Positions 31,692-33,177 of a DNA stretch of 33,177 nt are shown here, piece by piece. Below the pieces are notes generated by a model. The model had not been told where the DNA came from. It saw only the letters and a program-made list of their open reading frames with translations, and searched no databases. Position 1 is the stretch's first letter. Each line of letters begins with the position of its first letter. The stretch comes from an uncultured Pelagibacteraceae bacterium. Lineage in GTDB: Bacteria; Pseudomonadota; Alphaproteobacteria; Pelagibacterales; Pelagibacteraceae. The DNA lies in assembly GCA_902552755.1 (NCBI GenBank), contig CACDHV010000011.1, positions 1 to 33,177 of the forward strand, given 5' to 3'. A program made the position numbers and the translations under genes.

Positions 31692-32918
31692 TTATAGAAA
31701 GCCTTGTTCTTTAGCTTTACTTATATAAGCAGCCTCGACATCTTTTAGTGCTTGTTCCGCAGATTCTTTTCCCTGCAAGAATTCAACTATTTCACTTCCT
31801 AATGCACCATGCATTAAACCCATTTGAGGTAACATTGGGTAAGGTTTCGCCCCCATTTTAACAGCTTCAATTACACCAATAGATTTTGGTCCTGGCACAA
31901 AGCCTTCAACCAACCAAACAGCTTGGTCGGCTGCATCTGCAACCATTTTCTTGTTTGAAGCAGCATGAGCTAGAGCTATAAAAGATGCTTCTGCATCACT
32001 GTCAGATCTATTTTTTGCTAAAGTAAATCCGTCCCACCATAATGTTGCAGCTGGAATATTTCCTCCACCAACAGTTGCTGGTCCAGTTAGTTTGGTAGCT
32101 GCAGTAATTTTTGCATCTCCTTCATCATCTAATAAAGTTCCTGATCTTGATGCCCATAATGTCATAAGCGCAACTTTTCCAGATTCCCATTCAACTTTAA
32201 TAGCCTCACTGTCATGAGTAAGATAATCAGGGTTACTCAAACTAGCTAATTTTTTTAGCATGTTTAATGTAGCTACACCTTTTGCATTATTTATATTTGG
32301 CTCAGCAGTACCAGCTTTAAAAAATTCACCGCCGTGACCGATAAACATATTTACAAATTCCTCAGCTAAATTCCATCCAGCTTTATATGCAGCTGCATAA
32401 GGATGTTGCATTTTACCTGATGCTCTTATTTTTTCTGATGCAGCAACAACTTCTTCGTAAGTTTTAGGTACAGGTATACCTAATTCTTTTAGAACATCTT
32501 CTCTATAATATAGATGTTGAGTGTTGGCCATAAAAGCCACAGCCATTACTTTTCCATCTATTGTAATTAATTGTGAGTCTTGAATTCCTTTTCCATATTT
32601 TTTAACTAGATCATCCATAGGTCTAATTAAATCCTGGTTCATCAAAGGCACTATAGAACTATTAGCTGCAATTCTTGCTGAAAACTCAGAAGGGTTTGCG
32701 GTTAAGGCAGGAACAGCTATTTTGTTATGCTCAGATGAGTGAGTAACCTTAAAATCTGCACTTCCTTTACATCCTTTAGCTGTTTCAACAAAAGTTCTTA
32801 ATGCTGGAAAATCATTTGCTAAAATATTTATTGAACCACTTGGTTTACTGCAATGCCCATCAGCATATGCGGTTGTTCCAAAAAGTATGAACAATAAAGT
32901 TAATAGTATTTTTTTCAT
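31692..32918 (-). CDS. Sugar-type ABC transporter substrate-binding protein
   Basis: 408-residue periplasmic binding protein, family 1 (MalE/UgpB type). The signal peptide ends at AYA (residue 19), mature start DGHCSKPSGSINIL. Cys23 and Cys50 are the only mature cysteines visible near the N-terminus and may pair. ALRTFVETAKGCKGS, MANTQHLYYREDVLKELGIPVPKTYEEV near 129-156 and LWASRSGTLLDDEG are family-like segments. It feeds the two permeases downstream. First gene of the operon; the ribosome site is weak (AGAGAGA). No ATPase gene accompanies it in the window. The ligand cannot be told. Confidence 0.94.
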   Translation of the reverse strand: MKKILLTLLFILFGTTAYADGHCSKPSGSINILANDFPALRTFVETAKGCKGSADFKVTHSSEHNKIAVPALTANPSEFSARIAANSSIVPLMNQDLIRPMDDLVKKYGKGIQDSQLITIDGKVMAVAFMANTQHLYYREDVLKELGIPVPKTYEEVVAASEKIRASGKMQHPYAAAYKAGWNLAEEFVNMFIGHGGEFFKAGTAEPNINNAKGVATLNMLKKLASLSNPDYLTHDSEAIKVEWESGKVALMTLWASRSGTLLDDEGDAKITAATKLTGPATVGGGNIPAATLWWDGFTLAKNRSDSDAEASFIALAHAASNKKMVADAADQAVWLVEGFVPGPKSIGVIEAVKMGAKPYPMLPQMGLMHGALGSEIVEFLQGKESAEQALKDVEAAYISKAKEQGFL

Positions 32919-32986
32919 ATTATCTCTCTTTTTTGGTTGTTTATAATTATTCTAAACAAAAACTATATCTTTAAGGATTGTTTAAT

Positions 32987-33010
32987 AAAAGTGATTTTTA
33001 AATCACTTTT
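32987..33010 (-). terminator. Terminator overlapping the stop of the MetE-like gene
   Basis: AAAAGTGATT (32987-32996) and AATCACTTTT (33001-33010) form a 10-bp stem with a four-base loop. Read on the minus strand, the stem runs into TTTTATTAAAC, a short T-rich tail. The stop codon of the gene (32998-33000) lies in the loop, so the terminator shares sequence with the coding end. Confidence 0.6.
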
Positions 33011-33177
33011 GACGCAAGTTCAGATCCGACCACAAGTGACTCTAGTTTTTTATAAACTATGTTTTCATCAACATTTCCAAAACCAGCAAAAGTGCTGAAT
33101 CCACAATCAGTTCCAGCCATTAATTGGTCAGGGTCTACTACTCTGGAAAAGGCTAGAATTCTATGTTTTACAACGTC
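32998..33177 (-). CDS. MetE-like (cobalamin-independent methionine synthase family) protein, C-terminal fragment
   Basis: The last 59 codons of a gene that enters from the right edge, ending TAA at 33000-32998. RVVDPDQLMAGTDCGFSTFAGFG (residues about 12-34 of the fragment), followed by VDENIVYKKLESLVVGSELAS, matches the C-terminus of the MetE-like UROD-fold methyltransferases; Cys in GTDCGFST is the conserved zinc ligand of that family. These enzymes move a methyl or similar group to or from a thiol. With only the end in view the substrate, and whether it belongs to true MetE or the shorter MetE-C-like group, is open. It would be transcribed toward the ABC operon, separated by the terminator. 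Confidence 0.82.
   Translation of the reverse strand, partial: DVVKHRILAFSRVVDPDQLMAGTDCGFSTFAGFGNVDENIVYKKLESLVVGSELASKVI

Noticed and set aside
1..33177. CRISPR array, tRNA, rRNA, insertion sequence or phage genes
   Set aside because: No evenly spaced repeats, no cloverleaf with the T-loop consensus, no transposase or integrase motifs were found on reading; A-rich runs are low-complexity coding, not repeats.

Overview
The window is about 33 kb of very AT-rich, gene-dense DNA. Intergenic gaps are short, many genes overlap, and TTG and GTG starts occur. Uptake systems (one TRAP, two ABC), a SAR11-like mix of small periplasmic proteins and the family make-up suggest a streamlined marine alphaproteobacterium (Pelagibacterales/SAR11 or a similar lineage). 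That placement is inferred; there is no rRNA or tRNA in the window to confirm it. I saw no insertion sequence, phage gene, CRISPR array or integrase.

Layout. (1) 1-9003, plus strand: a tight run with a TRAP large permease (cut by the left edge), a 3-hydroxyisobutyrate-dehydrogenase-like reductase, an SDR close to 2-keto-3-deoxy-L-fuconate dehydrogenase, a FAH-family diketo-acid hydrolase, a mandelate-racemase-group dehydratase and an SMP-30 lactonase, then PEP carboxylase and CcdA. The first six read as uptake and non-phosphorylative breakdown of a sugar acid or lactone to pyruvate plus a C2/C3 fragment. (2) 9005-10123, minus: a gamma-butyrobetaine-dioxygenase-like enzyme. (3) 10173-11710, plus: a histidinol-phosphatase-like phosphatase and a class I glutamine amidotransferase. 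(4) 11782-17737, plus: a complete peptide-type ABC transporter with a fused double ATPase, an AhpD-like protein and a DUF952 protein.

(5) 17741-25089, minus strand throughout: an SMR-like membrane protein lacking the essential glutamate; a 12-gene operon of only small proteins (NTF2/SnoaL folds, dimeric alpha/beta-barrel folds, a cupin, a secreted beta-barrel protein, a cupredoxin) behind a promoter that carries an 18-bp palindrome; cysK and cysE; a 36-residue peptide with 12 cysteines just upstream of cysE; and an ETHE1-like persulfide dioxygenase. A 1-Cys peroxiredoxin is divergent from it. The zone looks devoted to thiol, persulfide, metal or oxidant handling.

(6) 25890-29083: an Asp/Glu racemase, an alpha/beta hydrolase plus MFS transporter, and pseudoazurin. 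(7) 29078-32918, minus: a sugar-type ABC transporter (binding protein, two permeases, no ATPase) ending in a HAD protein without its catalytic aspartate. The right edge cuts a MetE-like methyltransferase.

Most worth a second look: the 12-cysteine peptide in front of cysE (metallothionein, or a leaderless cysteine-sensing leader peptide); the 12-gene small-protein operon with its operator-like palindrome; and the stem-loop that separates binding protein from permease in both ABC operons.
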